Part shown: in pieces, positions 62,920 to 64,000 of the stretch
Numbering within the stretch: position 1 is the stretch's first letter
Layout: the number at the start of each line of letters is the position of its first letter
Assembly: GCF_009762795.1 (NCBI RefSeq)
Contig: NZ_CP046400.1
Span: forward strand, 2,147,501 to 2,211,500
DNA: 64,000 nt
Source: Pseudodesulfovibrio cashew
GTDB taxonomy: Bacteria > Desulfobacterota > Desulfovibrionia > Desulfovibrionales > Desulfovibrionaceae
Direction: 5' to 3'
The notes under the pieces: model-generated
Database searches by the model: none
Seen by the model: the letters and a program-made list of their open reading frames with translations, nothing else
Told to the model about the DNA's origin: nothing
Program-made: the position numbers and the translations under genes

Positions 62920-63921
62920 ATGTTTGAAGCACCATATCTGCTTTTTCTCGGGGATGCCCCGGATGGACTGGCGGCCAAGATGGCTCAGGGAATCTACGAC
63001 TGGCGGCCTGAAGCCGTGGCCGGACAGTTCCGCATGGAAGGCTGCAAGGCCGACATGGGCGTGAAGGACATGACCATCAAGGAAGCCGCCGAAGCGGGCA
63101 TCAAGACCGTAGTTGTCGGCGTCGTCAACCGTGGCGGCATCATCGGCGAGAGCTGGATCTCCGTGCTGGGCGAAGCCCTGGAGGCGGGCATGGATGTGGC
63201 CTGCGGCCTGCACAACCTGCTGCGCGACGAGCCCGCCCTGGTGGCGGCCGCCGAGAAGGGCGGCAGCAAGCTGCACGATGTTCGCGTCCCCTCGGTCAAA
63301 TATCCCATCGCTTCCGGCAAGAAGCGCACCGGCAAGCGCTGCCTCGCCGTCGGCACCGACTGCTCGGTCGGCAAGATGTACACCGCCCTGGCCATCGACC
63401 GCGAGATGAAGAAGCAGGGCTTGAAGTCCACCTTCCGCGCCACCGGCCAGACCGGCATCCTCATCGAGGGCAACGGCGTTCCGCTTGATGCGGTCGTCGC
63501 CGACTTCATGGCCGGTTCCATCGAGTGGCTGACCCCGGACAACGACGCGGACCACTGGGACATCATCGAAGGGCAGGGCAGCCTGTTCCACGCCTCCTAC
63601 TCCGGCGTGACCATGGCCCTGGTCCACGGCGGCCAGCCCGACGCCCTGATCCTGTGCCACGAGCCCACCCGCGAGACCATGCGCGGCCTGCCCGACTACG
63701 CCCTGCCGTCCCTGGAGCAGCTTCGCGACACCGCGCTGACCCTGGCTCAGTGGGTGAACCCGGACTGCAAGGTGGCCGGTATTTCCGTCAACACGCAGCA
63801 CATGTCCGAGGAAGAGGCCCTGGCCTACCTCAAGGACGTGGAAGAGAAGATGGGCATCCCGGCGGTCGATCCCTTCCGCCAGGGCGCGGGACGTCTGGTC
63901 GAGGCCCTGCAATGCCTTTAA
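62920..63921 (+). CDS. dgcN: DgcN-like DUF1611 protein (D-glutamate metabolism)
   Basis: 333 residues of the DUF1611 family. A P-loop-like GTDCSVGKMYTALAI lies near residue 150. Conserved segments include VNRGGIIGESW, FRATGQTGILIEG and DIIEGQGSLFHASYSGV. DgcN has been described as a D-glutamate N-acetyltransferase working with DgcA, a racemase-type enolase-superfamily enzyme; the next gene fits that partner. AGGGAGAATAGAAT precedes the ATG. The symbol is by family and neighbour. Confidence 0.82.
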   Translation: MFEAPYLLFLGDAPDGLAAKMAQGIYDWRPEAVAGQFRMEGCKADMGVKDMTIKEAAEAGIKTVVVGVVNRGGIIGESWISVLGEALEAGMDVACGLHNLLRDEPALVAAAEKGGSKLHDVRVPSVKYPIASGKKRTGKRCLAVGTDCSVGKMYTALAIDREMKKQGLKSTFRATGQTGILIEGNGVPLDAVVADFMAGSIEWLTPDNDADHWDIIEGQGSLFHASYSGVTMALVHGGQPDALILCHEPTRETMRGLPDYALPSLEQLRDTALTLAQWVNPDCKVAGISVNTQHMSEEEALAYLKDVEEKMGIPAVDPFRQGAGRLVEALQCL

Positions 63922-64000
63922 TCCTGAGCCGTGACGTCTTCCCGCTGGCCAAGGCCTTCACCATCTCTCGGGGCTCGCGCACCGAGGCCGTGGTGGTTCG
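63912..64000 (+). CDS. dgcA: DgcA-like dipeptide/N-acyl amino acid epimerase (3' end outside window)
   Basis: Only 29 codons are visible: MPLILSRDVFPLAKAFTISRG-type start, followed by a stretch ending in TEAVVV. This matches the beginning of L-Ala-D/L-Glu epimerase-like enolase-superfamily enzymes (FxLxxPFxISRG.rt). It overlaps dgcN by 10 bases, so the two are co-translated. Confidence 0.78.
   Translation, partial: MPLILSRDVFPLAKAFTISRGSRTEAVVV

Overview
This GC-rich window fits the chromosome of a sulfate-reducing deltaproteobacterium of the Desulfovibrionaceae (Desulfovibrio/Pseudodesulfovibrio type). Four things point there. There is a complete adh-hdrCBA-flxDCBA cluster. There are many sensor kinases, single-domain receivers and sigma-54 activators. 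A SahR-type regulator with its ATATATCAAG-like operator sits in front of ahcY. There is a lutABC lactate oxidation operon. A choline-to-betaine cluster suggests a salt-exposed, possibly marine, strain. I see no phage, transposon or CRISPR array.

Layout. 1-12189 is a signalling region. It holds a partial histidine kinase, an Rrf2 regulator, a kinase with a CXXCH-bearing sensor domain and an antisense single-domain receiver. A sigma-54-preceded operon follows: kinase, three receivers, TauE/SafE anion exporter, two-TM protein, second kinase and NtrC-type activator. 12199-15390 (minus strand) carries a TrfA-like protein, nadB and two glutaredoxin-like genes. 15930-24601 (minus) carries a ferritin-like protein, flxABCD, hdrABC and an iron alcohol dehydrogenase with a clear sigma-54 promoter. 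24915-28609 (minus) carries a second iron alcohol dehydrogenase translationally coupled to a kinase and a sigma-54 activator that probably drives the first dehydrogenase.

28768-30297 holds two divergent TetR genes with palindromic operators. 30312-36902 (plus) is the most unusual block. A SulP permease with a large soluble insertion is followed by a pseudokinase-BON-receiver fusion, a Cache-type kinase, a receiver, a kinase-like protein that appears to have lost its ATP-binding domain, and another receiver. 37085-39938 (minus) is modCAB plus a DUF364-type protein. 40186-43116 (minus) is lutABC behind a probable sigma-54 promoter.

43282-47352 holds an orphan substrate-binding protein, a FUSC membrane protein, an OsmC-like protein and a choloylglycine-hydrolase-family enzyme. 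47596-47899 has two tRNA-Glu genes and one tRNA-Gln. 48120-51449 (minus) holds a small basic protein, a DciA-like protein and two related PEGA-type lipoproteins flanking a tandem universal stress protein. 51596-53964 is sahR-ahcY. 54059-55984 (minus) holds an exported hydrolase and an AT-rich membrane gene. 56342-61312 (minus) is gntR-betA-betB with a choline/betaine-binding protein. The right edge carries an acidic hypothetical protein and the start of a DgcN/DgcA-like pair.

Together the metabolic genes describe lactate and alcohol oxidation feeding NADH/ferredoxin/thiol electron transfer. Two transporter-linked multi-receiver relays probably sense sulfur oxyanion or other periplasmic conditions; that last link is inference.
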